A stretch of DNA of 64,000 nt from Bradyrhizobium sp. RP6 (GTDB lineage: Bacteria > Pseudomonadota > Alphaproteobacteria > Rhizobiales > Xanthobacteraceae), in NCBI RefSeq assembly GCF_003837805.1, contig NZ_RQIT01000015.1, positions 1 to 64,000 of the forward strand. Reading direction: 5' to 3'. The position numbers and the translations under genes were made by a program. The notes under the pieces are model-generated. The model ran no database searches. It saw only the letters and a program-made list of their open reading frames with translations, and was not told where the DNA came from. Positions 1 to 8,457 of the stretch are shown here, in pieces (the first letter of the stretch is position 1; each line of letters starts with the position of its first letter).

Positions 1-1
1 G

Positions 2-1753
2 CACGCCCCGACACCGCCTCCTCCGGCGCCGCCTGCCGCGCGCCCGGCTCCCACGCCGCCAGCACCGCCTCCCGCGGCGACTCCGCAGCCACGCGCGCCG
101 ACGCCGCCTCCCGCCGCACAGCCGCACACGCCGCCTCCGGCACCATCAGGTGCCCGCCCGGCTCCGACGCCACCGGCCCCGCCGCCCGCAGCAGCTCCTC
201 AGGGCCGGCCTGCGCCGGCGCCCACCGCGACGCCGACTCCTGCGCCCGCCGCACCGGCGGCACGACCGGGAGCACCTGCTCCGACCGCCACACCTGCTCC
301 GACAGCCACGCCTGCTCCAACGGCAACGCCCGCTCCGGGCAGCACGCCTGGCGCGCCGCCGGCTGGTCGCCCGGGTGCCACGCCCGCTCCGACGACCACA
401 CCGACGACCCCACCGGCACCTGGCGCCGTCGCCCCGACGCCGCCACCCGGGCGTCCAGGCGCGGCCCCGTCGCCCACACCTGGCGCAACCCCGGCTCCGA
501 CCGCTACGCCGACTCCCGGCCGTCAGGGCGGCACGCCGCCTGCGGGAGCGCCTGCGACCGGAGCTCCGCCTGTGCCCCCGCAGGCTGGTGCCCCGGCCCG
601 GCCGCCGGCGCCTCCTGCCGGCGCCGCGGCGCCGACAGTCGTCCCTGGCACGCCCGCCGCTGCGCCGCCGCCGGACAGGGCGCAATACGCGCCGCCGACG
701 GTCGCGCCGGCGTTCCGGGCCGCGCCCACGGTTGCAGCACCGCTGCCGCCGCCGCCGCGTCCGCCGCAGCGTGACCTCACGCCGCTCGCGATCGGCGCGG
801 GCGTCGTGGCCGGCGCCGTGATCGGCGCCACCATCGCCGATCTCCACAACCAGCGCCGCGAGACCATCGAAGGCGGCCGCACCATCTATACCGAGCCGGA
901 TCGCATCATCGTCCGCGATCCGGGCGGGCAGGCCTATGTCCGCGGCAACGATCTCTATCGCTTCCGCTATGGGGCCCGAGATATCCGCACCGACATCGTC
1001 GGCGGCGAGACTCGCACCGTCGTGATTCGTCCCGACGGCAGCGAGATCATCACCGTGGTCGGCTCCGATGGCCGGCTGCTGCGCCGCATCCGCAGGGACA
1101 CGCGCGGGCAGGAGCTCGTCATCATCGACAACAGCTATCGCGATCCGCGCGCGGTCGGCGGCTTCTATGTCGACGTGCCGCCGCCGGTCGTGAGCATTCC
1201 CTACGATCGCTACATCGTCGATGCTCAGGAGGCATCGCCGGACGTGATCTACGAGACCATGGAGGCACCGCCGGTGCAGCGGATCGATCGGCGCTACTCG
1301 CTCGACGAGATCCGCTACAGCCCCAATGTTCGCATGCAGATGCCAAGCATCGACGTCAACACGATCAACTTCGAGACGGGATCGTGGACCATCCCACCGG
1401 ACCAGGCGGCCCGGCTGCAGGTGATCGCCGACGGCCTCAACCGTGCGATCCAGCGCAACCCGCGCGAGGTGTTCCTGATCGAGGGGCACACCGACGCGGT
1501 CGGCAACGAGGTCGACAATCTGTCATTGTCGGACCGTCGCGCGCAGTCTGCAGCCGAATTGCTGACGCAGCAGTTCGGTGTCCCGGCGGAGAACCTGACG
1601 TCGCAAGGCTATGGCGAGCAGTATCTGAAGGAGCAGACGCAAGGGCCGAGCGTGATCAACCGGCGCGTCACCGTCCGCCGCATCACGCCGCTGCTCAATG
1701 GCGGGACGGCCTCGCTGCCGCCGCCCCCGCCCGGCACGGCCCCGCCGCGCTGA
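2..1753 (+). CDS. OmpA-family protein with long Pro/Ala/Thr-rich linker (5' partial)
   Basis: The reading frame is open from base 2 and the start lies outside the window; 583 residues are visible. The first ~255 residues are almost only Pro, Ala, Thr, Gly and Gln in loose PAPT-like repeats, suggesting an extended periplasm-spanning linker. Residues ~259-280 form a small-residue hydrophobic stretch (IGAGVVAGAVIGATIA) with glycine-zipper spacing. A beta-rich middle with YRFRYG and VIRPDGSEI strands follows. From ~450 to 572 there is an OmpA C-terminal domain, with GHTDAVGN at about 495 followed by LSLSDRRA, the Asp and Arg that hold peptidoglycan in this family. The likely role is tethering the outer membrane or a surface structure to the wall. 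The linker is much richer in CCG/GCG codons than the rest. A bidirectional terminator follows the stop. Confidence 0.88.
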   Translation, partial: HAPTPPPPAPPAARPAPTPPAPPPAATPQPRAPTPPPAAQPHTPPPAPSGARPAPTPPAPPPAAAPQGRPAPAPTATPTPAPAAPAARPGAPAPTATPAPTATPAPTATPAPGSTPGAPPAGRPGATPAPTTTPTTPPAPGAVAPTPPPGRPGAAPSPTPGATPAPTATPTPGRQGGTPPAGAPATGAPPVPPQAGAPARPPAPPAGAAAPTVVPGTPAAAPPPDRAQYAPPTVAPAFRAAPTVAAPLPPPPRPPQRDLTPLAIGAGVVAGAVIGATIADLHNQRRETIEGGRTIYTEPDRIIVRDPGGQAYVRGNDLYRFRYGARDIRTDIVGGETRTVVIRPDGSEIITVVGSDGRLLRRIRRDTRGQELVIIDNSYRDPRAVGGFYVDVPPPVVSIPYDRYIVDAQEASPDVIYETMEAPPVQRIDRRYSLDEIRYSPNVRMQMPSIDVNTINFETGSWTIPPDQAARLQVIADGLNRAIQRNPREVFLIEGHTDAVGNEVDNLSLSDRRAQSAAELLTQQFGVPAENLTSQGYGEQYLKEQTQGPSVINRRVTVRRITPLLNGGTASLPPPPPGTAPPR

Positions 1754-1771
1754 GACACGAACCAGAAGCAC

Positions 1772-1799
1772 AAATGGCCGGGATTGCTCCCGGCCATTT
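1772..1799. terminator. Bidirectional hairpin terminator
   Basis: A perfect 12-bp stem (AAATGGCCGGGA and its complement) closes a 4-base TTGC loop. The A-rich left foot and T-rich right foot can give a U-tract in both directions. It sits exactly between the convergent OmpA-family gene and the homocysteine methyltransferase-type gene. Confidence 0.8.
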
Positions 1800-1807
1800 C
1801 ATTCGTA

Positions 1808-2764
1808 TCACGCGGACATCGCCTCTGGCGGCAGGCAGGCATCGCAAACGGCCGCGACGTGCCGGTGATCGGTACCGCAACAGCCCCCGAGAATCCGCAT
1901 CTGCGGAAACGCGCGCCTGAGCGAGAGGTAACGGCGGCCGAGATCGACGGGATCGCCGCTGTCGAGCGTCTCCGACTCGTCGAGCTCGGCATGGCTCTTG
2001 ATGGACGCATTGGCCCTGATGCCGTGGATGCGCTGAACCCACGCCTCGCCGGCCGCGAGCGCGCCCTCGAAGTGAATTGGGTGCGCGCAATTGATCAGGA
2101 AATATTCGCAGGCATGCTCCGTCGCATCGTCGACCGCTTCAATCGCCTCGCGCAGGGACTCGCCCCTGATCAGGCGACCATCGGTCTCGACCGTAAAGGA
2201 GATCGCGACCGGAATTTCCTGCCTCTTGGCCGCACGTACCACGCCGACGGCCTCGTTGATGCTGTTCAGCGTGAACGCGGTCACCATGTCGGCGCCGGCC
2301 AGGGCGAAGGCCGCGATCTGAGCCGCGTGATAGGCTTCCGCCTCCCCCGCGTCCATGTTGCCGGCCTTGTAGCCGTCGCCTCGCGGACCGATCGCGCCGC
2401 TGATGACGCAAGGCATGCCGGGGGACTCCCAGGCGCCGCGCAATTCCTCGAGGAAGCCGATGGACCGCATGTTGATGGACTCGAGACTGGCCGCATCGTA
2501 GCCGAGCCTGGCGCCCCAGTCAGGATTGGCGCGCCAGGTTGGACTGTCGAGCACGAAGCCGAGTCCATGCTGCCGCGCGATGCGGAGATAGGCTTCGTAG
2601 TACCGCTTCAGATGCGCGCGACCATCGGCGCTGTTCAGCAGCACGAATGCTGCGAAGTGCGGCAGCTCCAGCCCTTGGTGGAAGATCAGGGTGGTTTCCA
2701 TGCCGCCATCGGTCAGGAAGATGCCGCCGCGGTGCTGCGGCAGATCGTTTCTGCATCTCGCCAT
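1808..2764 (-). CDS. Homocysteine S-methyltransferase family protein
   Basis: A 318-residue TIM-barrel methyltransferase of the MmuM/BHMT family, which moves a methyl group from a small donor (S-methylmethionine or a betaine) to homocysteine. Visible signatures are the N-terminal TDGGMETTLIF (~18-28), the zinc-ligand Cys in NCAHP, and the paired zinc Cys of GGCCGTDHRH near 293-302. I chose the ATG at 2764 because a GGAG lies about 7 bases upstream; in-frame starts further out have no ribosome site. It is divergent from a TetR gene 228 bp away, so TetR control is plausible. The methyl donor cannot be read from the sequence. No SAM riboswitch is apparent in front of it. Confidence 0.88.
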   Translation of the reverse strand: MARCRNDLPQHRGGIFLTDGGMETTLIFHQGLELPHFAAFVLLNSADGRAHLKRYYEAYLRIARQHGLGFVLDSPTWRANPDWGARLGYDAASLESINMRSIGFLEELRGAWESPGMPCVISGAIGPRGDGYKAGNMDAGEAEAYHAAQIAAFALAGADMVTAFTLNSINEAVGVVRAAKRQEIPVAISFTVETDGRLIRGESLREAIEAVDDATEHACEYFLINCAHPIHFEGALAAGEAWVQRIHGIRANASIKSHAELDESETLDSGDPVDLGRRYLSLRRAFPQMRILGGCCGTDHRHVAAVCDACLPPEAMSA

Positions 2765-2965
2765 TGATCGCTCCATCATTTGCACGGACCGCTCTTCTTT
2801 CGGTCGCGCCATGACCGTCTTCGGTCCCGGCATGTGGTGCCGCATAATGTCGCGACGCTCTAGAAGCCCCGTGGTGCGGCTGAACTTCCTCCCGCAAGCA
2901 GAGACAAATCAAAGACTTGCGTGAGGCAATCGGATCGGCGCGCTGGCCTGCGCGGCAAATTCCGC

Positions 2966-2979
2966 ACCGTTGGTACGGT
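2966..2979. promoter_or_regulatory. Candidate TetR operator (ACCGT-N4-ACGGT)
   Basis: A perfect inverted repeat of ACCGT around TGGT lies 13 bases before the TetR start codon, within the divergent region shared with the methyltransferase gene. Autoregulation from such a position is typical of TetR-family genes. The assignment rests only on symmetry and position. Confidence 0.4.
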
Positions 2980-2992
2980 TTTGGAGGCATCG

Positions 2993-3661
2993 ATGGGAAA
3001 GGGCGAAGCGACGCGCGAGCGCATTCTCGAGATTGCGGAAGCGGCGGTGCTCGCAAAGGGCTTCGGAGCGACCTCGATCGACGAGGTCATCGCCGAGGCC
3101 GGACTGACCAAGAGCGGCTTCTTCTATCACTTCAAGGACAAGAACGCCCTCGCACGGGAGATGCTGCGCCGCTACGTGGAGACGAACGATCGCCTGTTCG
3201 AGGAGATCTTCAGGCGGGGGCGCGAGCTATCGGACGACCCGCTGCAGTCGTTCCTGATCTCGCTGAAACTGCTCGCCGAGGTGATGGCCGATCTGCCGAA
3301 CGGCCATCCCGGCTGCCTGATCGCCAGCATCTGCTATCAGGAGCGCCTGTTCGACCGCGAGGTTCGCGACCTGACCGCACAATCTGTCCAGAGCTGGAAT
3401 GCGCATTTCCGCGCGATCCTGGACGGCATCGCTGCGGTCTATCCGCCGCGCGAGGCGATCGACCTCGACGACCTCGCGGAGATGATCTCGTGCGTGGTCG
3501 ACGGCGCGATCATCATGTCGAAGACGCTCAACGACCCGAAGCGGCTGGAGCGGCAGATCCTGCTCTTCCGCAGCTGCGTGAAGCTGGTCTTCACGCCGCC
3601 CTTCCTCCTCGTGAACCGCTGCGTCATTGCCCCGCAGCCAATCCCAACGCGTCGGCCATGA
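2993..3661 (+). CDS. TetR/AcrR-family transcriptional regulator
   Basis: A 222-residue one-component repressor. The N-terminal helix-turn-helix spans roughly residues 27-50 (TSIDEVIAEAGLTKSGFFYH), followed by the usual FKDKNAL helix start; the C-terminal part is the ligand and dimer domain. The ATG at 2993 follows a TTGGAGG ribosome site by 4 bases and puts the HTH at the standard distance from the N-terminus. The gene is divergent from the homocysteine methyltransferase-type gene, its most likely target besides itself. Its 3' end runs 38 bp into the convergent alkaline phosphatase gene, so the two stop regions are shared. Confidence 0.9.
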   Translation: MGKGEATRERILEIAEAAVLAKGFGATSIDEVIAEAGLTKSGFFYHFKDKNALAREMLRRYVETNDRLFEEIFRRGRELSDDPLQSFLISLKLLAEVMADLPNGHPGCLIASICYQERLFDREVRDLTAQSVQSWNAHFRAILDGIAAVYPPREAIDLDDLAEMISCVVDGAIIMSKTLNDPKRLERQILLFRSCVKLVFTPPFLLVNRCVIAPQPIPTRRP

Positions 3662-5381
3662 CACGAAACACTTCGGTATTGTCCATCGACCCGTGCACGC
3701 GCTCGCTGCCCGGCCCGGTCGCGGTCAGGATGACGTCTTCGCCCGAATGCACGCTGGCGCCGATCAGCGCCGAAAGATTGCCGGGGCGCAGCACCGCGCC
3801 CGGAACGTCTCTGTATTTGTCGTTGGCATTGAAAGTGCCGTCGTCGCCAGCCTTGACGGTTGGCTCGTTGGGATTGTCCAGCTTCGGACGGAACGTCTCG
3901 TAGTGATCCGGCAGGCTGGCCGAGAAGATGGCGAGCCGCCGGCTCACGTCGATCCGCGCCGGATAGCCTTCCGCGTCGGGGGCCGGATAATTGGGAAATC
4001 CAGCCCGATCGTAGACGCCGACGCGCTCGCGCAGCGGCACGTTGGGCGTGGTGGCCATGTCGTCGTTTATCGTGCCGACGAGGCTGTTGGGATGATTGTG
4101 GTCCGCCGCGACCAGGATGAGGGTGTCGTCACCACGTGCCCGCGCCCATTCACGCGCCTGGCGCACCGCGTTGTCGAGCATGATCGTGTCGTAGACGGCG
4201 CGCTCCATGTCGAGGGCATGCGCATATTTGTCGATCAGTCCGGACTCGACCATCAGGAAAAAGCCGGCCTCGTTCTTCGAGAGAATGTTCAAAGCTGCCT
4301 GCACCTGCTCGGTCAGATCGGGCTGCTCAGGGAATTTCTTGACGCCGCCGCCCTTCAGGAATTTGCGGTCGAGCACTCCGTCCATGTTGCCGGTGGCGAA
4401 CAGGCCGAGCAGCTTGCTCGTCTCCTGCTTTGCGGCAGAGGCGCTGAGCTCGCTGGCGGTGGTCGCCACCTGATAGCCTGCATCGCGAAACTTCGCGATG
4501 AAGTCGGTCTCGTCCTTGCGTTTCGAGCCGGCGGCCGACTTCGGCAGAAAATTCGCGCTGCCGCCGCCCATCAGGATATCCGGCTTCGCCGCAAAGAACT
4601 GCTCGACGATGTCGTCATAGGCGGCACGGCGGCGGGTGTGCGCAACCATCGCCGCCGGCGTCGCGTCTTCGATCTCGGTATTGGTGACGACGCCGATCGC
4701 CATGCCGAGCCGCCTTTTGGCGAGGCTCGTGATGGTCTCGACCTTGGGATCGTCGAGCGGGCTTGCGGTGCGGTCCGCATAGACGCCGAGGGCGTTGACG
4801 GCGCTCTTGTGCCCGGTCGCATAGGCGCTGGCCGAGTTTGCGGAATCGGTGATGATCGAATCCGAACCCGCGGTCGCCACCAGCGCCATATGGGGCATGT
4901 CGTCGATCGCGAGCTTGCCGCGGCTCTTGCCCTCCGAAATCCCCTTGGACAGAATCCGCGCCGCGACCCGATGCGCCGGCGACATGCCGTCACCGATGAA
5001 CAGGATGACGTTCTTCGCCTTGCGCGGGCCCGTGTCGTAGACCGTCCAGGTGACGCTGCGCTGGTGCGTGCCGTCGCTCACGTCCACGGCAATGCTGCCC
5101 GGCCTGGTCAGCGTGACGTCGCGCAGGATCAGGGCCGACTGCTCCTTGCCGTCCTCGCGGTCGATGAAGGTGCCGGCACGGCCGAACGCGGTCGCATAAT
5201 CCGCGCCGTTCACCGTCACCTTCAGCCTGGCGGGATCGACGGGCCCGGGGAGCTCGACCTTGAAGTCGAATTTGGCTCCGGCCAGGATCTCGGCACGATC
5301 GATCGGATAGATCGTCTGCGCCGACAGTGACGATGTCCAACAGAGGACAATGAGAGAGGCGAGTGCCGATCCCCTGACCAT
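3624..5381 (-). CDS. Alkaline phosphatase (PhoA-type), secreted
   Basis: A 585-residue periplasmic phosphomonoesterase. A signal peptide covers residues 1-21. An Ig-like beta segment (~28-115, ending in VTWTVYD) precedes the catalytic core and is absent from the compact E. coli PhoA. Metal and active-site motifs are GDGMS (130-134), TDSANSASAYATG with the nucleophile Ser at ~180, VESGLID (378-384) and AADHNH (425-430). The last HGSMDNTEVF near residue 568 supplies the final zinc His. It would release phosphate from organic esters. Its 3' end overlaps the convergent TetR gene by 38 bp. Upstream (5437-5449) lies a palindrome ATGAC-ACC-GTCAT, but I see no convincing PhoB box. Confidence 0.92.
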   Translation of the reverse strand: MVRGSALASLIVLCWTSSLSAQTIYPIDRAEILAGAKFDFKVELPGPVDPARLKVTVNGADYATAFGRAGTFIDREDGKEQSALILRDVTLTRPGSIAVDVSDGTHQRSVTWTVYDTGPRKAKNVILFIGDGMSPAHRVAARILSKGISEGKSRGKLAIDDMPHMALVATAGSDSIITDSANSASAYATGHKSAVNALGVYADRTASPLDDPKVETITSLAKRRLGMAIGVVTNTEIEDATPAAMVAHTRRRAAYDDIVEQFFAAKPDILMGGGSANFLPKSAAGSKRKDETDFIAKFRDAGYQVATTASELSASAAKQETSKLLGLFATGNMDGVLDRKFLKGGGVKKFPEQPDLTEQVQAALNILSKNEAGFFLMVESGLIDKYAHALDMERAVYDTIMLDNAVRQAREWARARGDDTLILVAADHNHPNSLVGTINDDMATTPNVPLRERVGVYDRAGFPNYPAPDAEGYPARIDVSRRLAIFSASLPDHYETFRPKLDNPNEPTVKAGDDGTFNANDKYRDVPGAVLRPGNLSALIGASVHSGEDVILTATGPGSERVHGSMDNTEVFRVMADALGLAAGQ

Positions 5382-5458
5382 GCTCGATGCTCCGCAATCC
5401 GGTTTCCGACAGGATCAGGAAGCGTAGCGATCAAGTATGACACCGTCATTAAATTCGC

Positions 5459-5490
5459 AGCCCGGATCGAGCGAAAGCGCGATCCGGGCT
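5459..5490. repeat. Intergenic palindrome between argG and the alkaline phosphatase gene
   Basis: Arms AGCCCGGATCG and CGATCCGGGCT (11 bp, perfect) enclose a 10-base spacer. It lies just past the argG stop and could end argG transcription, but it has no T-run. Its CCCGGAT core resembles other dispersed intergenic palindromes in this window. Confidence 0.6.
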
Positions 5491-5499
5491 ACGAAAGGC

Positions 5500-6837
5500 T
5501 CAACCCTTGTCGCTCTCGAGGCGGAAGATCTGCGAGCCTTCGCTGCCCGAGAGCAGGCCGGTGTCGCTGTAGAGCTTCAGCTTGGTGCGGGTGTCGACGA
5601 TGTCGAGGTTGCGCATGGTGAGCTGGCCGATGCGGTCGGCCGGCGTGAAGGCCGCATCCTCCACCTTCTCCATGCTGAGCCTTTCCGGCGCATAGGTGAG
5701 GTTCGGGCTTTCGGTGTTGAGGATCGAATAGTCGTTGCCGCGGCGGAGCTCGAGCGTGACCTCGCCGGTGACGGCGCGCGCGACCCAGCGCTGCGCGGTC
5801 TCGCGCAGCATCAGGGCCTGCGAGTCGAACCAGCGGCCCTGATACAGCAAACGGCCGAGGCGCATGCCGCTGATGCGGTACTGCTCGATGGTGTCCTCGT
5901 TGTGGATGCCGGTGACGAGACGCTCATAGGCAATGTGCAACAGCGCCATGCCGGGCGCTTCGTAGATGCCGCGGCTCTTGGCCTCGATGATGCGGTTCTC
6001 GATCTGATCGCTCATGCCGAGACCGTGGCGGCCGCCGATCGCATTGGCTTCGAGGAACAGCGCGACGGGATCGGAGAAGGTCTGGCCGTTGAGCGCCGTG
6101 GGCTGGCCTTCCTCGAAACGCACCACGACCTTCTCGGCCTTGACGTTGCAGTCGTCGCGCCAGAACGGCACGCCCATGATCGGATTGACGATCTTGATGC
6201 CGCTGTCGAGGCTCTCGAGATCCTTGGCCTCGTGCGTGGCGCCGAGCAGATTGCTGTCGGTCGAATACGCCTTCTCCGCGCTCATCTTGTAGGCGAAGCC
6301 TTGCGCGGTCATGAACGCCGACATCTCGGCGCGGCCGCCGAGCTCATCGATGAACTGCTGGTCGAGCCACGGCTTGTAGATCTTCAGGCCGGGATTGGTG
6401 AGCAGGCCGTAGCGGTAGAAGCGCTCGATGTCGTTGCCCTTGAAGGTCGAACCGTCGCCCCAGATGTTGACGCCGTCTTCCTTCATCGCCGCGACCAGCA
6501 TGGTGCCGGTGACGGCGCGCCCCAGAGGGGTGGTGTTGAAATAGGTGATGCCGCCGGTCGAGATGTGGAAGGCGCCGGACTGGATCGCGGCGATGCCCTC
6601 GTGGACGAGTTGCGTGCGGCAATCGACCAGCCGCGCCTTCTCGGCGCCGAACTCCATCGCCTTGCGCGGAATCTCGTTGTAGTCGGCCTCATCCGGCTGG
6701 CCGAGATTGGCGGTGTAGGCGTAGCAGCGCGCGCCCTTCTGCTTCATCCAGAGCAGCGCCGCGCTGGTGTCGAGGCCGCCCGAAAACGCGATGCCGACTT
6801 TCTCACCCTTGGGCAGGCTTTTCAGGATCGTGGTCAT
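5500..6837 (-). CDS. argG: Argininosuccinate synthase
   Basis: A 445-residue enzyme that joins citrulline and aspartate with ATP to give argininosuccinate in arginine synthesis, in the cytoplasm. The PP-loop ATP motif FSGGLDTS is at residues 18-25, and STGGITYFNTTPLGRAV and the GDGSTFKGNDIERF segment follow. The length and the TYFNTTPLG region match the longer E. coli-type ArgG rather than the ~400-residue Bacillus type. It is probably monocistronic: the next gene on the same strand, a PAP2 phosphatase, ends about 90 bp before its start. Confidence 0.97.
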   Translation of the reverse strand: MTTILKSLPKGEKVGIAFSGGLDTSAALLWMKQKGARCYAYTANLGQPDEADYNEIPRKAMEFGAEKARLVDCRTQLVHEGIAAIQSGAFHISTGGITYFNTTPLGRAVTGTMLVAAMKEDGVNIWGDGSTFKGNDIERFYRYGLLTNPGLKIYKPWLDQQFIDELGGRAEMSAFMTAQGFAYKMSAEKAYSTDSNLLGATHEAKDLESLDSGIKIVNPIMGVPFWRDDCNVKAEKVVVRFEEGQPTALNGQTFSDPVALFLEANAIGGRHGLGMSDQIENRIIEAKSRGIYEAPGMALLHIAYERLVTGIHNEDTIEQYRISGMRLGRLLYQGRWFDSQALMLRETAQRWVARAVTGEVTLELRRGNDYSILNTESPNLTYAPERLSMEKVEDAAFTPADRIGQLTMRNLDIVDTRTKLKLYSDTGLLSGSEGSQIFRLESDKG

Positions 6838-6929
6838 GGGGCTTCCAATCGGGTCTCAAGGGCTGGTGAAGGTGCGAACTTGACCGCGCGAATATCAAAT
6901 TTCGCAGGGCTCGGCACCCATTTAATGGC

Positions 6930-7706
6930 TCAAACCGACGGCTCGGGACCGGTCTTGCGGCCGAACAGGCGCTGGCGGAGCCGGTAGCCGGGCATGCTCA
7001 GCCGGGTCAGGGCGGCATCGACCGCCTCGTCCGAAAACCGCGTCCGCGGCCACCGGTAAATCAGCGCGTAGGCGAACCAGATCACGACGAAGGTGACGAG
7101 GCCGGCGATGGACACGTCGGTGAAGAAGTGGCCGCCGAACGCCATGCGCAGGGCGCTGGTCAAGGCGCCGAACACCACGGCGGCGGCATAGGCGAGCGGC
7201 CGCCACGCTGGCGGGGCCAGCGCAGCCGGCGCGAGCGTCCAGAATGCCGTCGCCCCCTCGCCGGAGAAGAACGAGCAGTTGCGTCCGCAGCCGCCGCGGG
7301 GATCCCACCACGGCACGAATTGCTGATCGCCGGCAAACTCGGTCACCACCACCGGACGCGGACGGCCCCAGTAATTCTTGAACGTCAGGTTGGTCAAAAT
7401 GCCGGCCGACATCGTCAGCGTCACCAGCAGGAAGATGACGGTGCGCCCCGGCACCATCAGCGGCCGGTCGGGCCGGATCATCTTGACCACGAGCGCGACG
7501 ATCGAGGGCAGCGCGAATGCCCAGGCGATCCACATCGCCGCGTCGCGCGCGAAGCCGGCCCAGCCGTTCAGCTTGAGCGGGAATGTCCTGGTCGCGGGAT
7601 CGAAGAACAGCGATGCAAGCTTGAGGTCGAGCTCGGGGTAGATCCCGAAGACGACGCCGATCACGAGCCACAGCGCAAGCGCGATGAAGAGTCCAGTCCG
7701 GTTCAT
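6930..7706 (-). CDS. PAP2-family membrane phosphatase (LpxE-like)
   Basis: A 258-residue integral membrane protein with about six hydrophobic segments. The three PAP2 phosphatase motifs are present: K110-X6-R117-P118 (KNYWGRPRP), CSFFSGE at 144-150, and R187-X5-H193-X3-D197 (RMAFGGHFFTD). The middle motif has SGE where most PAP2 enzymes have SGH, a variant I associate with lipid A 1-phosphatase (LpxE)-like members. The likely substrate is a lipid phosphate at the outer face of the inner membrane. The next gene on the same strand, a small membrane protein, ends 95 bp before its start with a repeat between, so co-transcription is uncertain. Confidence 0.85.
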   Translation of the reverse strand: MNRTGLFIALALWLVIGVVFGIYPELDLKLASLFFDPATRTFPLKLNGWAGFARDAAMWIAWAFALPSIVALVVKMIRPDRPLMVPGRTVIFLLVTLTMSAGILTNLTFKNYWGRPRPVVVTEFAGDQQFVPWWDPRGGCGRNCSFFSGEGATAFWTLAPAALAPPAWRPLAYAAAVVFGALTSALRMAFGGHFFTDVSIAGLVTFVVIWFAYALIYRWPRTRFSDEAVDAALTRLSMPGYRLRQRLFGRKTGPEPSV

Positions 7707-7749
7707 GGCGCGCGGTTTAGCGGAGTGGGAAGGGGATGGAAACCCTTGC

Positions 7750-7794
7750 CGTCATCATTCCGCGGCGGTGCGCAGCACCGAACCCGGAATGACA
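7750..7794. repeat. Intergenic palindromic repeat, CATTCCGGG family
   Basis: Begins GTCATCATTCCGCGG and ends ACCCGGAATGAC. It is a degenerate member of the family also seen at 9681, 15275, 34625, 40750 and 62398, whose ends are inverted copies of GTCATTCCGGG. Confidence 0.7.
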
Positions 7795-7801
7795 GCGGGA
7801 C

Positions 7802-8296
7802 TCACCGCGCATCCGGCCGCGAATTCGACGGCAGTGGCGGCGGCGGTTTGCGCGGGGGCGGCGGATTGCGCCAGGCGCCGGCGTTGCGGCCGGCGATCAG
7901 CCAATAGACCACGCCAGCAACGATGCCGGCGCCGGTCATGATTTCCAGGTGACGCCGGACGATGTCCTCGAACTGGAAGGTTTCAGCGTGGAAGGGAACG
8001 AGACCGAGATAACAGGCGAGTCCCACGACGCCGCCGCCGACGGCGTAGGCGAGCGCGCTACGGATATAGAACGCCTCGGTGATCGCGACGATCACCGCCG
8101 CCGGCACCAGCGCAAAGCCGGAGACGAAGATGAAGCCGAAGCCGAGCAGGATGTCGATCGTGCCCTGATCGACGGGACCGGCACCGAGATCGGCGAACTC
8201 CGGAAACAGCAGCGCGACGACGACGATCATGCCGCCGACGAAGCAGGCAGCAAGGAAGCCGATGAAGATGACGACAAGGCGGCCGATCAGGGACAT
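7802..8296 (-). CDS. Small integral membrane protein with Pro-rich tail, function unknown
   Basis: A 164-residue protein with four predicted membrane segments (about residues 5-28, 50-72, 80-98 and 118-135) and a cytoplasmic or periplasmic tail of mostly Pro, Arg and Lys (NPPPPRKPPPPLP). The ATG at 8296 gives MSLIGRL; a GTG four codons upstream is also open. I do not recognise a named domain. Similar short membrane proteins are common in bradyrhizobia. It sits between the PAP2 gene and rlmN on the same strand, separated from each by intergenic repeats, so an operon is doubtful. Confidence 0.75.
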   Translation of the reverse strand: MSLIGRLVVIFIGFLAACFVGGMIVVVALLFPEFADLGAGPVDQGTIDILLGFGFIFVSGFALVPAAVIVAITEAFYIRSALAYAVGGGVVGLACYLGLVPFHAETFQFEDIVRRHLEIMTGAGIVAGVVYWLIAGRNAGAWRNPPPPRKPPPPLPSNSRPDAR

Positions 8297-8313
8297 GGCA
8301 AGCCACACTCACC

Positions 8314-8430
8314 CGTCATTGCGAGAAGCTCGCGACAAAATTGCGCAACAATTTTGCGCTGATGCGACGAAGCAATCCAGACTGCTTCCGCGGTGACATT
8401 CTGGATTGCTTCGCTTCGCTCGCGATGACG
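8314..8430. repeat. Intergenic repeat, GTCATTGCGAGC family
   Basis: A ~117-bp element bounded by inverted CGTCATTGCGAG and CTCGCGATGACG, with internal GAAGCAATCCAG and CTGGATTGCTTCG arms that can fold into a long hairpin. Related copies are at 11509 and 26235. Confidence 0.85.
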
Positions 8431-8457
8431 AGGTGGCGAGAGCCAAACATGAACAAC

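Noticed and set aside
146..1489. Long minus-strand frame opposite the OmpA-family gene
   Set aside because: Arises from the GC-rich repeat DNA; the plus-strand frame has the clear OmpA domain.
2765..2992. SAM riboswitch before the homocysteine methyltransferase-type gene
   Set aside because: No conserved SAM-aptamer elements or terminator/antiterminator pair could be made out.
5437..6987. 516-codon plus-strand frame opposite argG
   Set aside because: Antisense shadow of argG; no ribosome site or domain.
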